From the NCBI RefSeq assembly GCF_002968335.2, contig NZ_CP134398.1, positions 3,844,001-3,908,000 on the forward strand: DNA of 64,000 nucleotides, in the 5' to 3' direction. Positions 32,925 to 42,671 of the stretch are shown here, one piece after another. Origin of the DNA: Mycobacterium sp. ITM-2016-00316. Lineage in GTDB: Bacteria > Actinomycetota > Actinomycetes > Mycobacteriales > Mycobacteriaceae. The notes under the pieces are model-generated. The model was not told the DNA's origin and searched no databases. It saw nothing but the letters and a program-made list of their open reading frames with translations. The position numbers and the translations under genes were made by a program. The first letter of the stretch is position 1. Each line of letters begins with the position of its first letter.

Positions 32925-33968
32925 ATGAGTGACCCCCTCCGCGTCATCCAGTGGACCACCGGAAACATCGGCACCCGCTCGCTGCACGCCATCATCGGCC
33001 GCGACGATATGGAACTGGTGGGCGTCTACGCCCACGGCGCGGACAAGGTCGGTCTCGATGCGGCCGAGCTCGCGGGCTGGCCGACCCCCACCGGGATCAC
33101 GGCCACCAACGACATCAACGCGCTGATCGCCCTCAAACCGGATGCCTGTTGTTACAACCCGCTGTGGCCCAGCATCGACGAGCTTGTCGCCCTGCTGGCG
33201 GCCGGCATCAACGTCTGTTCGAGTGCGGCCTGGATCACCGGCGGCAAGCAGTCGCCCGAAGATCTGGATCGCATCAGAACAGCCTGCGCAACAGGCAATT
33301 CCACGATCTTCGGCAGCGGCGCACACCCAGGAATGACGAATATGGTCGCCATGGTGCTCTCGGGCTCGTGCGAGCGGGTCGACGAGATCAGGATCACCGA
33401 GTCGGTGGACTGCTCGACCTACGAATCCGCGGAAACCCAGACCGCCATGGGATTCTCACAGGACCCGGACACCCCTGGGCTGGCCGAGAGCGTGCGCCGG
33501 GAAAGCGAAGTGTTCGCCGAATCCGCGGCGATGATGGCCGATGCGATCGGCGCGAAACTGGACCGGATGACCTTCGACGTCACCTTCACCGCGGCCACCG
33601 GCGACACCGACCTCGGTTTCATGACGATCCCGAAGGGCACCGTCGGCAGCGTGCTCGGCTACCACCGCGGATGGGTCGGCGACCGCAATGTCGTGAGCGT
33701 GGGGTTCAACTGGACGATGGGCGACCACGTCACACCGCCCAAACCCCTTGAGCACGGCCATGTCATCCAGGTATTCGGCCTGCCCAACATGCGCACCGTG
33801 CTGCATTGCCTGCCGCCCAAGGACTGGGCCGAACCCGGGTTCATGGGCCTGGGCATGATCTACACCGCCATGCCGGTCACCAACGCGGTACCCGCCGTGG
33901 TCGCCGCCGCCCCGGGCATCGCCACCCTCAAGGACCTGCCACCGGTGACCGGGCGCTTCGCCGGCTGA
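32925..33968 (+). CDS. DapB-like NAD(P)-dependent oxidoreductase (amine dehydrogenase family)
   Basis: 347 residues from ATG 32925. N-terminal Rossmann fold RVIQWTTGNIGTRSLHAIIG (the TGxxG-type dinucleotide loop), then LVGVYAHGADKVGLDA. A dihydrodipicolinate-reductase-like middle contains GAHPGMTN and RITESVDCSTYESAETQTAMGF. Relatives with NAD(P)H-dependent amine dehydrogenase activity have the same layout, and mycobacteria have many paralogues, so lysine biosynthesis is not implied. Divergent from the TetR gene with an operator-like dyad over the promoter. A TAATGT -10 eight bases before ATG 32925 suggests a leaderless transcript; ATG 32913 is an alternative. Confidence 0.82.
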   Translation: MSDPLRVIQWTTGNIGTRSLHAIIGRDDMELVGVYAHGADKVGLDAAELAGWPTPTGITATNDINALIALKPDACCYNPLWPSIDELVALLAAGINVCSSAAWITGGKQSPEDLDRIRTACATGNSTIFGSGAHPGMTNMVAMVLSGSCERVDEIRITESVDCSTYESAETQTAMGFSQDPDTPGLAESVRRESEVFAESAAMMADAIGAKLDRMTFDVTFTAATGDTDLGFMTIPKGTVGSVLGYHRGWVGDRNVVSVGFNWTMGDHVTPPKPLEHGHVIQVFGLPNMRTVLHCLPPKDWAEPGFMGLGMIYTAMPVTNAVPAVVAAAPGIATLKDLPPVTGRFAG

Positions 33969-33969
33969 A

Positions 33970-34806
33970 TCACTCGGCGAGGCTGACGCACGCACCGACG
34001 GCGCCGGCGCCCACGTGCACGGCCAGCACCGCACCCATATCGCGGACCGTCAGCGACTCCAGCTGCGGCAACCGGGCCGTCAGTGCCGCGCCCAACTCGG
34101 CGGCGGCATCGTGATTGTCCACGTGGTGCACCGTGATCGACGCGGAACGCTCACCCACCACCTCGGCGATCGAATCCACCATCGCGGCATGTGCTTTGGA
34201 CACCGTGCGCACCCGCTGCGCCAGCACCAACCGGCCGTCGACGTCCAGGCGTAGCAGCGGCTTCACCGACAGCGCGGTGGCCAGCCGGGACGCCGCGGTA
34301 CCGATGCGCCCGCTGCGACGCAGATTGTCCAGGCGGTGCACGACGATGAACACATGCCCCCGCGGAACCACTGCGCGGGCCGCGGCCTCGACGGCGTCGA
34401 GCTCGGCGCCGGTCTGGGCGGCACGTGCCGCGGCCAGCGCGACGTAGCCCACCCCCATCGCGGCCGAGCGGGTGTTGACCACGCGCACCGCCGAACCGAA
34501 CTCACGGGCGGCCGCCACGGCGGAACTGAAGGTGCTGGACAGTGCCGCCGACAGATGCACCGCGACGACACCGTCACCGTCGCTGTCGGCCAACGCCTCC
34601 CGATAGGCCTGCGCCAGATCCGTCGGCGAGGCGCCCGAGGTCGTCACCTGATTGCGGTCGAACACGTCGTTGGGGATCTCGTCGATACTGTCGCGCAGGT
34701 CGAGGTCGTCGACGAGGACGTGCAGCGGCACCTGCCGGATCGACCATTGCTTGAGTTCGTCGAGATTCAGCCGTGACGACGAATCGGTCACCACCTGGAC
34801 GGTCAT
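33970..34806 (-). CDS. DegV-family lipid/fatty-acid-binding protein
   Basis: 278 residues, normal for the family. The DegV opening [32 protein letters not shown] contains the TDSS motif. [39 protein letters not shown] and [13 protein letters not shown] are the fatty-acid-contacting segments. DegV proteins in Gram-positives act as FakB-like fatty acid carriers for a fatty acid kinase; no kinase is in this window. It overlaps octT by 4 nt (ATGA), as in M. tuberculosis Rv2417c-2418c, so it is part of the octT-gpgP-rsfS-nadD transcription unit. A fatty-acyl link to octanoylation is possible. Confidence 0.9.
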   Translation of the reverse strand: MTVQVVTDSSSRLNLDELKQWSIRQVPLHVLVDDLDLRDSIDEIPNDVFDRNQVTTSGASPTDLAQAYREALADSDGDGVVAVHLSAALSSTFSSAVAAAREFGSAVRVVNTRSAAMGVGYVALAAARAAQTGAELDAVEAAARAVVPRGHVFIVVHRLDNLRRSGRIGTAASRLATALSVKPLLRLDVDGRLVLAQRVRTVSKAHAAMVDSIAEVVGERSASITVHHVDNHDAAAELGAALTARLPQLESLTVRDMGAVLAVHVGAGAVGACVSLAE

Positions 34807-35549
34807 GACCGATCTGAGGTGTCCGGTTGGTACGCACCGGCTTCGGCGAGACCCTTGAGCATCAGATCCGCGACCGCGGCGTGCGCCTCGAAGTTCCAGT
34901 GGATTCCGTCGGGATTGCCCCGCCCGGCCATCACTTCCGCACCGACCGCGGCCTTCAGATCGACCACGGGCACCCGATGCTCATCGGCCCAGCCGGTGAT
35001 GGCTTTGACGATCGGTTCGCGCCAGCGATGCGAGTTGCCGTAGGTCTCGGCGATGTGCACCGACGGTATCGTGGCCACGACAGGCAGTCCCGGCCTGTTG
35101 AAATCCAGTGCGGCCCTAGTCATTTCGAGATACTCCACGGTCAGGTGCGGGGGCAGCGCCGGCCGCGCCACCGGGGACAGTCGCGGCTGCAGCCAGCCGT
35201 ACCCGTCGCGGGCCCACCGGCGCAGGAACGGCGGGCGAACGTAGCGGATCAGTTCGCGCACCGCGGTCGGCAGCGGCGAGGGTAGCGAATCCATTCCACA
35301 CGTCGCGAAGATCACCGCGCCGGCACGCGGCAGCGCCGCCCAGGAACGGGGGTCCTGGGTGGCCGCCCACCACACGTCGCGACAGGTCCAGCCGATGCGG
35401 CCGATCAGTTCGACATCCCAACCAAGTTGTTCTGCAACGATATTCGGCCAGATCCTGGGGTCATCGGCGGGTAGTCCACCGGTCGGCCCGTAGTAGGACA
35501 GCGAATCGCAGAAGACGAGCAGGGTTCGGCGAGGCGCCTCAGAGGACAT
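34803..35549 (-). CDS. octT: OctT, diglucosylglycerate octanoyltransferase (SGNH fold)
   Basis: 248 residues from ATG 35549. SGNH/GDSL-hydrolase fold: block [17 protein letters not shown] with the nucleophilic serine, block III around ATCGMDS, and block V NPDGIHWN with the Asp-His pair. The orthologue Rv2418c transfers octanoate to diglucosylglycerate, an early precursor of methylglucose lipopolysaccharides. It lies between gpgP (11-nt overlap) and degV (4-nt overlap), matching that pathway. The open frame to 35654 includes gpgP shadow; ATG 35549 (MSSEAPRR) is the natural start. Confidence 0.85.
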   Translation of the reverse strand: MSSEAPRRTLLVFCDSLSYYGPTGGLPADDPRIWPNIVAEQLGWDVELIGRIGWTCRDVWWAATQDPRSWAALPRAGAVIFATCGMDSLPSPLPTAVRELIRYVRPPFLRRWARDGYGWLQPRLSPVARPALPPHLTVEYLEMTRAALDFNRPGLPVVATIPSVHIAETYGNSHRWREPIVKAITGWADEHRVPVVDLKAAVGAEVMAGRGNPDGIHWNFEAHAAVADLMLKGLAEAGAYQPDTSDRS

Positions 35550-36195
35550 CGTTGGCCACCTGCGCCGAGGCATTCCACACATCGAGACGCCACTTGATGG
35601 CACCTGCCACGTCGTGCCCGGACAGCTGCGCCCAGCTGGCGTTACCCATACCACCCAGCACCGGCCAGTTGTCCACCGGCAGATCCAGCAGTCCGGCCGT
35701 CAGCGCGGCGATCAACCCGCCGTGCGCCACCAGCACCACCGGGCGGTCCGGCTCATCGGCACCCCAGCCTGGTTGGGCGGCAACGATTTCGGTGACGAGC
35801 GGAACGCTGCGGTCCGCGACGTCGACCCGGCTCTCCCCGCCGTGCGGGGCCCACCGGGCGTCATCGCGCCAGGCCAGCCGGGCACCCGGCGCCACGGCGT
35901 CGACCTCGAGGTGGGTCAGACCCTGCCAGTCCCCCAGATGGGTTTCGCGCAGGCGCTCATCGATGGACACCTCCAGGCCGGACCGCTCGCCCAGTGCGGT
36001 GGCGGTGTCCAGGGCGCGCCGCAGATCCGAGGACATGATGACCAGGGGCTGGCGCTTGGCCAGCACCTCGGCGGCCGCGTTGGCCTGCTCGCGCCCCAGT
36101 TCGGTCAGGTCGGTGTCGAGTTGGCCCTGCATCCGGCTGCCGGCGTTCCACTCGGTCTGCCCGTGCCGCAACAGCACCAGCCGGCGCACACTCAC
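35539..36195 (-). CDS. gpgP: GpgP, glucosyl-3-phosphoglycerate phosphatase
   Basis: 218 residues from GTG 36195. Histidine phosphatase superfamily: [29 protein letters not shown] with the phospho-accepting His11, a second set [26 protein letters not shown], and the late [15 protein letters not shown] with the second histidine. In mycobacteria this enzyme dephosphorylates glucosyl-3-phosphoglycerate to glucosylglycerate for methylglucose lipopolysaccharide synthesis. GTG overlaps the rsfS stop (GTGA, 36192-36195) and the 3' end overlaps octT. Synteny with Rv2419c supports the specific call over generic phosphoglycerate mutase. Confidence 0.88.
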   Translation of the reverse strand: MSVRRLVLLRHGQTEWNAGSRMQGQLDTDLTELGREQANAAAEVLAKRQPLVIMSSDLRRALDTATALGERSGLEVSIDERLRETHLGDWQGLTHLEVDAVAPGARLAWRDDARWAPHGGESRVDVADRSVPLVTEIVAAQPGWGADEPDRPVVLVAHGGLIAALTAGLLDLPVDNWPVLGGMGNASWAQLSGHDVAGAIKWRLDVWNASAQVANDVL

Positions 36196-36578
36196 TTGCC
36201 ATCCTGCGGCGCGTCTGGCTCGCCGAGATCCACGGGCACCACCGGGCAGTCCCGCCACAACCGCTCCAACGCATAGAACTCGCGTTCGTCGGTGTGCTGG
36301 ACGTGCACCACGATGTCCACGTAGTCGAGCAGGGTCCAGCGCCCTTCACGGGTTCCCTCGCGGCGGGCGGGCTTGTGCCCGGCGGCGCGCATCTTGTCCT
36401 CGATCTCGTCGACGATGGCGTTGACCTGGCGTTCGTTGGACGCCGACGCGATCACGAAGCAGTCGGTGATGACCAGCTGCTCGGACACATCGATGACCAA
36501 GACGTCGTTGCCGAGCTTGTCCGCGGCGGCACGGGCCGCGACGGTAGCCATCTCGACGGCTTCCTGGGTGGCGGTCAT
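36192..36578 (-). CDS. rsfS: RsfS ribosomal silencing factor
   Basis: 128 residues. Iojap/RsfS fold: [46 protein letters not shown] and [35 protein letters not shown]. It binds uL14 on the 50S subunit and prevents subunit joining when nutrients are low. It overlaps nadD (ATGA, 36575-36578) and gpgP (GTGA), continuing a tightly packed operon nadD-rsfS-gpgP-octT-degV. A short acidic/proline C-terminal extension ([14 protein letters not shown]) is present. Confidence 0.94.
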   Translation of the reverse strand: MTATQEAVEMATVAARAAADKLGNDVLVIDVSEQLVITDCFVIASASNERQVNAIVDEIEDKMRAAGHKPARREGTREGRWTLLDYVDIVVHVQHTDEREFYALERLWRDCPVVPVDLGEPDAPQDGK

Positions 36579-37225
36579 GAGGGTTTCTCCTGTGTGTTGT
36601 CCCCGGTCGCCGCCGATGCGGGGTAGAGGTTGCGTTTGGACACGTACTGCACGACACCGTCGGGCACCAGATACCAGATGGGTCGGGCCTGCCGGGCGCG
36701 CAGCCGGCAGTCACTCGACGAGATCGCCAATGCGGGTACCTCCACCAGGGTCAGGGCATTTTCGGGCAGTTCCTTCATGGCCGCGGCGATGTGCTCGCCG
36801 TCGAGTTCGTAGCCGGGCCTGCTCACCCCGACGAAACGGGCCAGGGAGAACAGTTCCTCCCAGTTCTGCCAGGACAGGATCGAGGCCAGCGCGTCCGCCC
36901 CGGTGATGAAGTACAGGTCGGTGTCGGGATTCTGGGCGGCGAGGTCGCGCAGTGTGTCCGTCGTATAGGTGGCGCCGCCACGGTCGATGTCGACCCGGCT
37001 CACCGAGAAACGGGGGTTGGCCGCGGTGGCGATCACCGTCATCAGGTAGCGGTCCTCGGCGGCGGTGACGTGGCGGTCACGCTTCTGCCAGGGCTGCCCG
37101 GTCGGCACGAAGACGACCTCGTCGAGTTCGAATTGGTCGGCGACTTCGCTGGCGGCGACCAGGTGTCCATGATGCACGGGATCGAACGTCCCACCCATCA
37201 CACCCAACCTGCGCCGTGCTGCCAC
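36575..37225 (-). CDS. nadD: NadD nicotinate-nucleotide adenylyltransferase
   Basis: 216 residues from GTG 37225. It adenylates nicotinate mononucleotide to deamido-NAD. Nucleotidyltransferase signature [12 protein letters not shown] (HxGH at about 18-21), [20 protein letters not shown], and the second signature [18 protein letters not shown] (ISSTxxR type). The product is the substrate of NadE, also encoded in this window. The open frame reaches 37330, but GTG 37225 begins just before the first strand and a TAAGCT -10 precedes it by 8 bp, suggesting a leaderless start and the promoter of the whole operon. Confidence 0.93.
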   Translation of the reverse strand: MAARRRLGVMGGTFDPVHHGHLVAASEVADQFELDEVVFVPTGQPWQKRDRHVTAAEDRYLMTVIATAANPRFSVSRVDIDRGGATYTTDTLRDLAAQNPDTDLYFITGADALASILSWQNWEELFSLARFVGVSRPGYELDGEHIAAAMKELPENALTLVEVPALAISSSDCRLRARQARPIWYLVPDGVVQYVSKRNLYPASAATGDNTQEKPS

Positions 37226-37233
37226 GAAGAGCC

Positions 37234-37239
37234 AGCTTA
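37234..37239 (-). promoter_or_regulatory. -10 element of the nadD operon
   Basis: TAAGCT on the minus strand, 8 bp before the GTG at 37225; fits TANNNT for a leaderless transcript. Confidence 0.45.
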
Positions 37240-37275
37240 CGGCAGTGTTCCGGGTCGCTCGACGGTGCCGACGGG

Positions 37276-38721
37276 TCAGACCGGCAGCAGGGCGTCGATC
37301 ACCGCGGCAAGCTGCTTGGCCGACCGGCACTCGTGCATCGGGATCAGGTCCGTGTAGCGCGGGACGGCCGAGTCACCGCTGCCCCACAGGTGCCTGGGCT
37401 CGGGGTTGAGCCAGTGCGCGTGCCTGCTGGCGTTCACCATCCGGGTCAGCAGCTCGGTCTCGGGGTTGCGGTAGTTGTTACGGGCGTCACCGAGGATGAG
37501 CAGCGAGGAACGCGGCGACAGCACGTTGGGGAAATTCTGCGCGAACGACACGAATGCGTGCCCGTAATCGGAGTGCCCGTCTCGGGTGTAGACGCCGGCT
37601 TCGCGGGTGATGCGCTGCACCGCCACGGCCAGGTCCGCTTCCGGCCCGAACATGTGGGTCACCTCGTCGGTGGTGTCGATGAACGCGAACACCCGCACCC
37701 GGGAGAACTGCTGGCGCAGTGCCGCGACCAGCATCAGCGTGAAGTGGCTGAAACCGGCCACCGAGCCCGAGACGTCACAGAGCACCACCAGTTCCGGTCG
37801 CGCCGGGTGAGGCTTCTTGAGCACCACTTCGATCGGCACGCCACCGGTCGACATCGACTTGCGCAGCGTCTTGCGCAGATCGATCTGGCCGTGCGCCGAT
37901 CGCCGCCGCTTGGCCGCCAGCCGGGTCGCCAGCGTGCGGGCCAGCGGCTGCACCGTCTTGCGCATCTGGCGCAGCTGCTCACCGGAGGCGCGCAGGAACT
38001 CGACGTTCTCGGCGAGCTGCGGCACCCCGTACATCTGCACATGGTCACGGCCCAGCTGTTCGGCGGTGCGCCGCTTGGTCTCGGCCTCCACCATCCGGCG
38101 CAGCTGCGAAACCCGCTGCGCGGCCATCGCTTTGGCGATTTCTTCCTGCGTCGGGGTGGGTTCCTCGCCGTAGGGCGCCAGCAACCCGGCCAGCAGCCGG
38201 CCTTCAAGTTCGTCCAGTGCCATCGCCTTGAGCGCCTGATACGACGAGTACGACGGACCACGACTGGAGTTGTACCGCCCGTAGGCCTCCACGATCCGGG
38301 CGATCATGGCGGCCAACCGGTCGTCGAAATTCTCCAGATCGCTGTCGGGGCCCAGCATGTCGATCAGCGCCGCGCGCATCGCCTCGATGTCCTCGGGCGG
38401 CATACCCTCCGGGCCGGCCTCGGCATCGGGTTCGTCCTCGATGACGGTTCGTGCGCCGTACGCGGCCGGCCACCACAGGTCGAACATGGCGTCGTAGGTG
38501 TCGCGATGGTCGGCGCGACGCAGCACCGCGCAGGCCAGGCCCTCGCGTAGGGCCTCCCGGTCCCCCAGCCCCAGCACGGTCATCACCCGGCCGGCGTCCA
38601 CCGTTTCCGACGGCCCCACCGCGATGCCCACGCCGCGCAGCGCCTCCACGAACTCCACCAGGTGTCCGGGGATTCCGTTGGGGGCCAGCGGCTGTGGTGG
38701 GCGGGTGCGGCGGGACGCCAT
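37276..38721 (-). CDS. VWA (CoxE-like) domain protein, MoxR partner (Rv2425c-like)
   Basis: 481 residues from ATG 38721. The N-terminal helical region (about 1-300) is of the CoxE type, and the C-terminal von Willebrand A domain contains a MIDAS-like [20 protein letters not shown] (DxSxS, about residue 315) and a later [14 protein letters not shown]. Such proteins pair with MoxR AAA+ ATPases as metal-dependent chaperone systems, for example for cofactor or metal insertion. It overlaps the moxR stop by one base (TGATG). The client is unknown. The frame open to 39018 is a shadow. Confidence 0.88.
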   Translation of the reverse strand: MASRRTRPPQPLAPNGIPGHLVEFVEALRGVGIAVGPSETVDAGRVMTVLGLGDREALREGLACAVLRRADHRDTYDAMFDLWWPAAYGARTVIEDEPDAEAGPEGMPPEDIEAMRAALIDMLGPDSDLENFDDRLAAMIARIVEAYGRYNSSRGPSYSSYQALKAMALDELEGRLLAGLLAPYGEEPTPTQEEIAKAMAAQRVSQLRRMVEAETKRRTAEQLGRDHVQMYGVPQLAENVEFLRASGEQLRQMRKTVQPLARTLATRLAAKRRRSAHGQIDLRKTLRKSMSTGGVPIEVVLKKPHPARPELVVLCDVSGSVAGFSHFTLMLVAALRQQFSRVRVFAFIDTTDEVTHMFGPEADLAVAVQRITREAGVYTRDGHSDYGHAFVSFAQNFPNVLSPRSSLLILGDARNNYRNPETELLTRMVNASRHAHWLNPEPRHLWGSGDSAVPRYTDLIPMHECRSAKQLAAVIDALLPV

Positions 38722-39605
38722 CAGTTCAGCCTGAGCTCGCCGGCCGCCTTGACCTGATCGGACTGGTGTTTGAGCACCACACCGAGCGTCGCCGCGATCA
38801 GTTCGTCGTCGATGGTGTCCATGCCCAGTGCGAGCACCGTGCGGCCCCAGTCGATCGTCTCGGCCACCGACGGCACCTTCTTGAGTTGCATCCCGCGCAG
38901 CACCCCGATGATCCGCACCAGCTCCGAGGCGATCCGCTCGGGCAGCTCGGGAACCCGGGACAGCAGGATGCGCCGTTCCAGATCGGGGTCGGGGAAGTCG
39001 ATGTGCAGGAACAGACACCGCCGTTTGAGCGCCTCGGACAGCTCCCTGGTGGCGTTGGAGGTCAGCAGCACGAACGGGGTCCGCTCGGCTCTGATGGTGC
39101 CGAGTTCGGGCACCGTCACCGCGAAATCGGAGAGCACCTCCAGCAGCAGGCCCTCGATCTCGATATCGGCCTTGTCGGTCTCGTCGATGAGCAACACGGT
39201 CGGCTCGGTGCGTCGGATCGCGGTCAGCAACGGACGGCTCAGCAGGAACTCCTCGCTGAACACGTCGGTCTTGGTCTGGTCCCAGTCACCCGTGCCTGCG
39301 GTTCCCGCCTGGATCCGCAGGATCTGTTTGGCGTGGTTCCACTCGTAGAGGGCACGCGCTTCGTCCACGCCCTCGTAGCACTGCAGGCGGACCAGTTCCG
39401 ATCCGGTGGTCTGCGCGACGGCGCGGGCCAGTTCGGTCTTTCCGACGCCGGCGGGACCCTCCACCAACAGCGGCTTACCCAGCCGGTCGGCCAGGAACAC
39501 CGCAGTGGCGGTGGCCTTGTCGGGCAGGTAGCCGGTTTCGGCGAGCCGCTTGGCGACATCGTCGATATCGGTGAACAGCGGGGCCGGGCGGGCGGGGAGG
39601 CTCAC
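38721..39605 (-). CDS. MoxR-family AAA+ ATPase (Rv2426c-like)
   Basis: 294 residues from GTG 39605. Walker A VEGPAGVGKTELARAVA (about 43-59), Walker B PTVLLIDETDKADIEIEGLLLE, sensor 1 LLTSNATRELSEALKRRCLF with the arginine finger, and a helical lid. MoxR ATPases remodel or load cofactors into target proteins together with a VWA partner, here encoded directly downstream with a one-base overlap. Longer frame to 39668 runs into proA. An AAAAGAG SD-like run precedes the GTG. Located downstream of proA by 23 bp, possibly co-transcribed. Confidence 0.9.
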   Translation of the reverse strand: MSLPARPAPLFTDIDDVAKRLAETGYLPDKATATAVFLADRLGKPLLVEGPAGVGKTELARAVAQTTGSELVRLQCYEGVDEARALYEWNHAKQILRIQAGTAGTGDWDQTKTDVFSEEFLLSRPLLTAIRRTEPTVLLIDETDKADIEIEGLLLEVLSDFAVTVPELGTIRAERTPFVLLTSNATRELSEALKRRCLFLHIDFPDPDLERRILLSRVPELPERIASELVRIIGVLRGMQLKKVPSVAETIDWGRTVLALGMDTIDDELIAATLGVVLKHQSDQVKAAGELRLN

Positions 39606-39628
39606 ATGTGCTCTTTTCGCAGCGGTGT

Positions 39629-40876
39629 TCAGGCGGGACGGGTCTGGCCGTCGCCCCACACGATCCATTTGGTGGAGGTCAGTTCGGGGAGCCCCATCGG
39701 GCCCCGGGCGTGCAACTTCTGGGTGGAGATGCCGATCTCGGCGCCGAAACCGAACTGCTCGCCGTCGGTGAAGGCGGTGGACGCGTTCACCATCACCGCG
39801 GCGGCATCCACCCGCTCGGTGAACCGTTGTGCGGCAGCAAGTTCGGTGGTGACGATGGCCTCGGTGTGACCGGTGCCGTATTCGTTGATGTGCGCGATGG
39901 CGCCGTCGACGCCGTCGACGAGTGCCACGGCGATGTCCATGGACAGGAACTCCGCGCGCAGCTCCTCATCGGTGGGGTCGAGGTGGGCGGTGACGCCGGC
40001 GCCCTGCAGCGCGTTCAGCAGCCGCGGCAACACGGTGTCGGCGGCGGACCGGTCCACCAGCAACGTCTCGGCGGCATTGCAGACGCTGGGCCGCCGGGTC
40101 TTGGCGTTCAGCAGGATGCGTTCTGCCACATCAACATCGGCGGCAGCGTGCACGAAGACGTGACAGTTGCCGACACCGGTTTCGATGGTGGGGACGGTGG
40201 CGTCGCGGACCACGGCGGCGATCAGTCCGGCGCCACCGCGCGGAATGACGACGTCGACGAGGCCGCGGGCCTGGATCAGGTGGGTGACACTGGACCGGTC
40301 CTCGCTGGGCAGCAACTGCACCGCATCGGCGGGCAGCCCCTCGGCAACCAGCGCCTCGCGCAGTGCCCACACCAGCGCCGCGTTGGAGCGCGCCGCCGAG
40401 GAGCTGCCGCGCAGCAGAACCGCGTTACCGGATTTCAGGGTGAGCCCGAAGGCGTCCACGGTGACATTGGGGCGGCCCTCGTAGACGATCCCGACCACGC
40501 CGAGGGGCACCCGCTGCTGGCGCAGCTGCAGACCGTTGGGCAACGTGCTGCCGCGCAGGACTTCGCCCACCGGGTCGGGCAGGCCCGCCACCTGCCGCAA
40601 CCCGGCCGCGATGCCGTCGATGCGCTGCGGATTCAAGGCCAGGCGGTCCAGCATCGCCTCGGCGGTACCCGCCGCACGCGCCGCGTCGAGGTCCTCCGCG
40701 TTGGCGGCCAGGATGTCGTGGGCGTGCGACAGCACCGCGTCCGCGGCGGCATGTAGCGCGCGGTTCTTCGCGACGGTGCTGAGGGTGACCAGCGCGCGGG
40801 ACGCGATCCGGGCGGCTGCCGCAGCATCGTGGACCTGCTGGCGCAAGTCGGCCGTGACAGGTGTCTGCACACTCAT
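39629..40876 (-). CDS. proA: Gamma-glutamyl phosphate reductase
   Basis: 415 residues from ATG 40876. Aldehyde-dehydrogenase-fold enzyme making glutamate-5-semialdehyde in proline synthesis. [35 protein letters not shown] is the NADPH/glutamyl-phosphate region; the catalytic cysteine is in [15 protein letters not shown] (about residue 263), with [18 protein letters not shown] before it. Its partner ProB is encoded separately at 51928-53040. A TACGCT -10 lies exactly at -12 to -7 from the ATG, so translation is probably leaderless. The open frame to 41002 is not used. Confidence 0.95.
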   Translation of the reverse strand: MSVQTPVTADLRQQVHDAAAAARIASRALVTLSTVAKNRALHAAADAVLSHAHDILAANAEDLDAARAAGTAEAMLDRLALNPQRIDGIAAGLRQVAGLPDPVGEVLRGSTLPNGLQLRQQRVPLGVVGIVYEGRPNVTVDAFGLTLKSGNAVLLRGSSSAARSNAALVWALREALVAEGLPADAVQLLPSEDRSSVTHLIQARGLVDVVIPRGGAGLIAAVVRDATVPTIETGVGNCHVFVHAAADVDVAERILLNAKTRRPSVCNAAETLLVDRSAADTVLPRLLNALQGAGVTAHLDPTDEELRAEFLSMDIAVALVDGVDGAIAHINEYGTGHTEAIVTTELAAAQRFTERVDAAAVMVNASTAFTDGEQFGFGAEIGISTQKLHARGPMGLPELTSTKWIVWGDGQTRPA

Positions 40877-40882
40877 TAAGCC

Positions 40883-40888
40883 AGCGTA
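40883..40888 (-). promoter_or_regulatory. -10 element of proA (leaderless)
   Basis: TACGCT on the minus strand, -12 to -7 from ATG 40876. Confidence 0.6.
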
Positions 40889-40920
40889 TCGGGCATCCCC
40901 GCGTCCGGCCCGGTGGGGGT

Positions 40921-40926
40921 TACCGT
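40921..40926 (+). promoter_or_regulatory. -10 element of rbsK (leaderless)
   Basis: TACCGT, -12 to -7 from the GTG at 40933. With the proA element it makes a compact back-to-back promoter pair in a 56-bp gap. Confidence 0.55.
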
Positions 40927-40932
40927 TGGTGC

Positions 40933-41784
40933 GTGGCGCGGGTATGTGTGGTGGGCAGCGTGAACATGGACCTGGTTTTCGCCGTGCAGGTACTGCCGGC
41001 ACCCGGTGCGACGGTGCTGGCCTCGTCGATGGTCCGGGCCCCCGGCGGCAAAGGCGGTAACCAGGCGGTGGCCGCGGCCCGCGCCGGCGCCGATGTCGTG
41101 CTGGTGGCCGCGGTCGGCGAGGACGACACGGGGGCGGCGCTTCGGGCCCATCTGGAAGCCAACAAGGTGGACGTCAGCGGCGTCGTCGCGCTACCGATGC
41201 CCAGCGGCACGGCGAGCATCGTGGTGGATGCGCACGCGGAGAACGTGATCGTGGTGGCGCCGGGGGCCAATCGGCATCTCAGCCTGAGCTCGCCGCATCT
41301 GCGCGATCTGGTCGCCGGCTGTGAGGTGCTGCTGATGCAGTTGGAGATCCCCGGCGAGACGGCGCTCGCCGCGGCCCGGATCGCGCGGGACGCCGGGGCG
41401 ACGGTTGTGCTCAATGCCTCCCCGGTGGGCGCTGATCCGGGCATCCTGGCGCAGCTGGCCGAGGTCACCGACGTCGTCATCGTCAACGAATCCGAGGCGA
41501 AACGCTGGAATTGGCCGGTGCCACATCTGGTCACCACACTCGGCGCCCGCGGGGCCACCCACCGCAGCGCCGACGGCGAGATCGCCGTCGCGGCCCCGGA
41601 CGTGGAGGCCGTGGACACCACCGGAGCCGGCGATGTGTTCGCGGGCGTGCTGGCCGCCGGTTGGGCGGGCGGCCCATCGCACGCGTTGCGGCGCGCCTGC
41701 GCGGCGGGCGCGCTGGCCACGCTGGTGCCGGGCGCCGGCGATTGCGCCCCGGACGACGAGGCAATCGAGGACGCGCTCGGCTGA
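40933..41784 (+). CDS. rbsK: Ribokinase (PfkB family)
   Basis: 283 residues from GTG 40933. PfkB sugar kinase: [25 protein letters not shown] (substrate lid and the N-terminal Asp), [22 protein letters not shown] (about 37-57), and the C-terminal [23 protein letters not shown] with the GAGD anion hole and catalytic aspartate. It phosphorylates ribose at O5; no ribose transporter is nearby. It is in the place of M. tuberculosis Rv2436. An open frame to 40861 would overlap proA's promoter; the GTG directly behind a TACCGT -10 is the better start. Confidence 0.9.
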   Translation: MARVCVVGSVNMDLVFAVQVLPAPGATVLASSMVRAPGGKGGNQAVAAARAGADVVLVAAVGEDDTGAALRAHLEANKVDVSGVVALPMPSGTASIVVDAHAENVIVVAPGANRHLSLSSPHLRDLVAGCEVLLMQLEIPGETALAAARIARDAGATVVLNASPVGADPGILAQLAEVTDVVIVNESEAKRWNWPVPHLVTTLGARGATHRSADGEIAVAAPDVEAVDTTGAGDVFAGVLAAGWAGGPSHALRRACAAGALATLVPGAGDCAPDDEAIEDALG

Positions 41785-41793
41785 AACGGCGTT

Positions 41794-41824
41794 CAACTGG
41801 AACGTCAACAGTTGCCGTTATAGT
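41794..41824 (+). promoter_or_regulatory. Promoter region of the enoyl-CoA hydratase gene
   Basis: TATAGT (41819-41824) lies 8 bp before the ATG at 41833, indicating a leaderless or near-leaderless transcript. Just upstream is an inverted repeat CAACTG-N9-CAGTTG (41794-41799 and 41809-41814), a possible operator in the -35 region. Confidence 0.4.
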
Positions 41825-41832
41825 CGGCTGCC

Positions 41833-42645
41833 ATGACAGCACGACCGCCCGAGGGCGACTGGCTCGGTACCCCGTTCCTGACGTTCGAGCGCCACGGCCC
41901 GTTCGGGGTGGTGCGCCTGGACCGGCCCGAGGCGCGCAACGCCATGACCCCGGCAATGTACTTCGGCATCCGGTACGCGGTCAGCCTCGTAGACACCGAT
42001 CCCGATCTGGCCGGCCTGTTGATCACGGGCACCGGTGATGTGTTCGCCCCGGGCGGTGATCTGGGCGGCGGTGACGGCACCGACGACTGGATGCCGTGGG
42101 GCTCGGCACTGTCGATGGACGTGACGCCGTTCGAGACGCTGCGCCAGTCGGTCAAGCCGGTGGTGTCGGCGGTCAACGGTCTCGCCCAGGGCGGGGGTAT
42201 GCAGATCGCGCTGTGCAGCGATATGGCGGTGGTCAGCGAACGCGCGACCTTCCGGGTGCCCGAACTGTTCCGCGGCATCGCCGACACCTACTACAGCCAG
42301 ATGCTGGCCCGGCTGATCGGCCCGGTGCGCACCCGCGACCTGATGTTCACCGGCCGGGTCCTGACCGCCGCCGAGGCCCTCGACTGGGGCCTGGTGACCA
42401 GGGTGGTAGCCCATGACGATCTGCTCGCCGAGGCGAAAGAGGTTCTGGCACAGGTCTGCCGGACCGCACCGGCCGCCCGGTCGGTGATCAAGTCGAGCCT
42501 GGACAACTACCTGGGCCTGTTCGACCGCATCGGCATGAAGGCCAGCTACAGCGGACCCGAGGCCCGGCAGGGCTTCGTGGCGTTCAAGGAGCGCCGCTCG
42601 CCGGACTGGGTGCACCCCGACCTACGGATCGACGGCCGGCTCTAG
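41833..42645 (+). CDS. Enoyl-CoA hydratase/isomerase family protein
   Basis: 270 residues, crotonase fold. Motifs: FGVVRLDRPEARNAMTPAMYFGI, the first oxyanion-hole segment ITGTGDVFAPGGDLGGG, and the second NGLAQGGGMQIALCSDMAVVSERATFRVPELF (about 117-148), which carries the acidic residue at the catalytic position. Exact reaction (hydration, isomerisation or another crotonase activity) cannot be told from sequence. It is a single gene downstream of rbsK with its own TATAGT promoter; 84 bp separate it from the following membrane protein gene. Confidence 0.87.
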   Translation: MTARPPEGDWLGTPFLTFERHGPFGVVRLDRPEARNAMTPAMYFGIRYAVSLVDTDPDLAGLLITGTGDVFAPGGDLGGGDGTDDWMPWGSALSMDVTPFETLRQSVKPVVSAVNGLAQGGGMQIALCSDMAVVSERATFRVPELFRGIADTYYSQMLARLIGPVRTRDLMFTGRVLTAAEALDWGLVTRVVAHDDLLAEAKEVLAQVCRTAPAARSVIKSSLDNYLGLFDRIGMKASYSGPEARQGFVAFKERRSPDWVHPDLRIDGRL

Positions 42646-42671
42646 AACCTGCTCCCCGTCGGTCGAACGTA

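Noticed and set aside
37216..38550. Long plus-strand ORF (over 440 codons) opposite the VWA gene
   Set aside because: High-GC antisense shadow with no recognisable domain. The minus-strand VWA protein has clear motifs and operon context.
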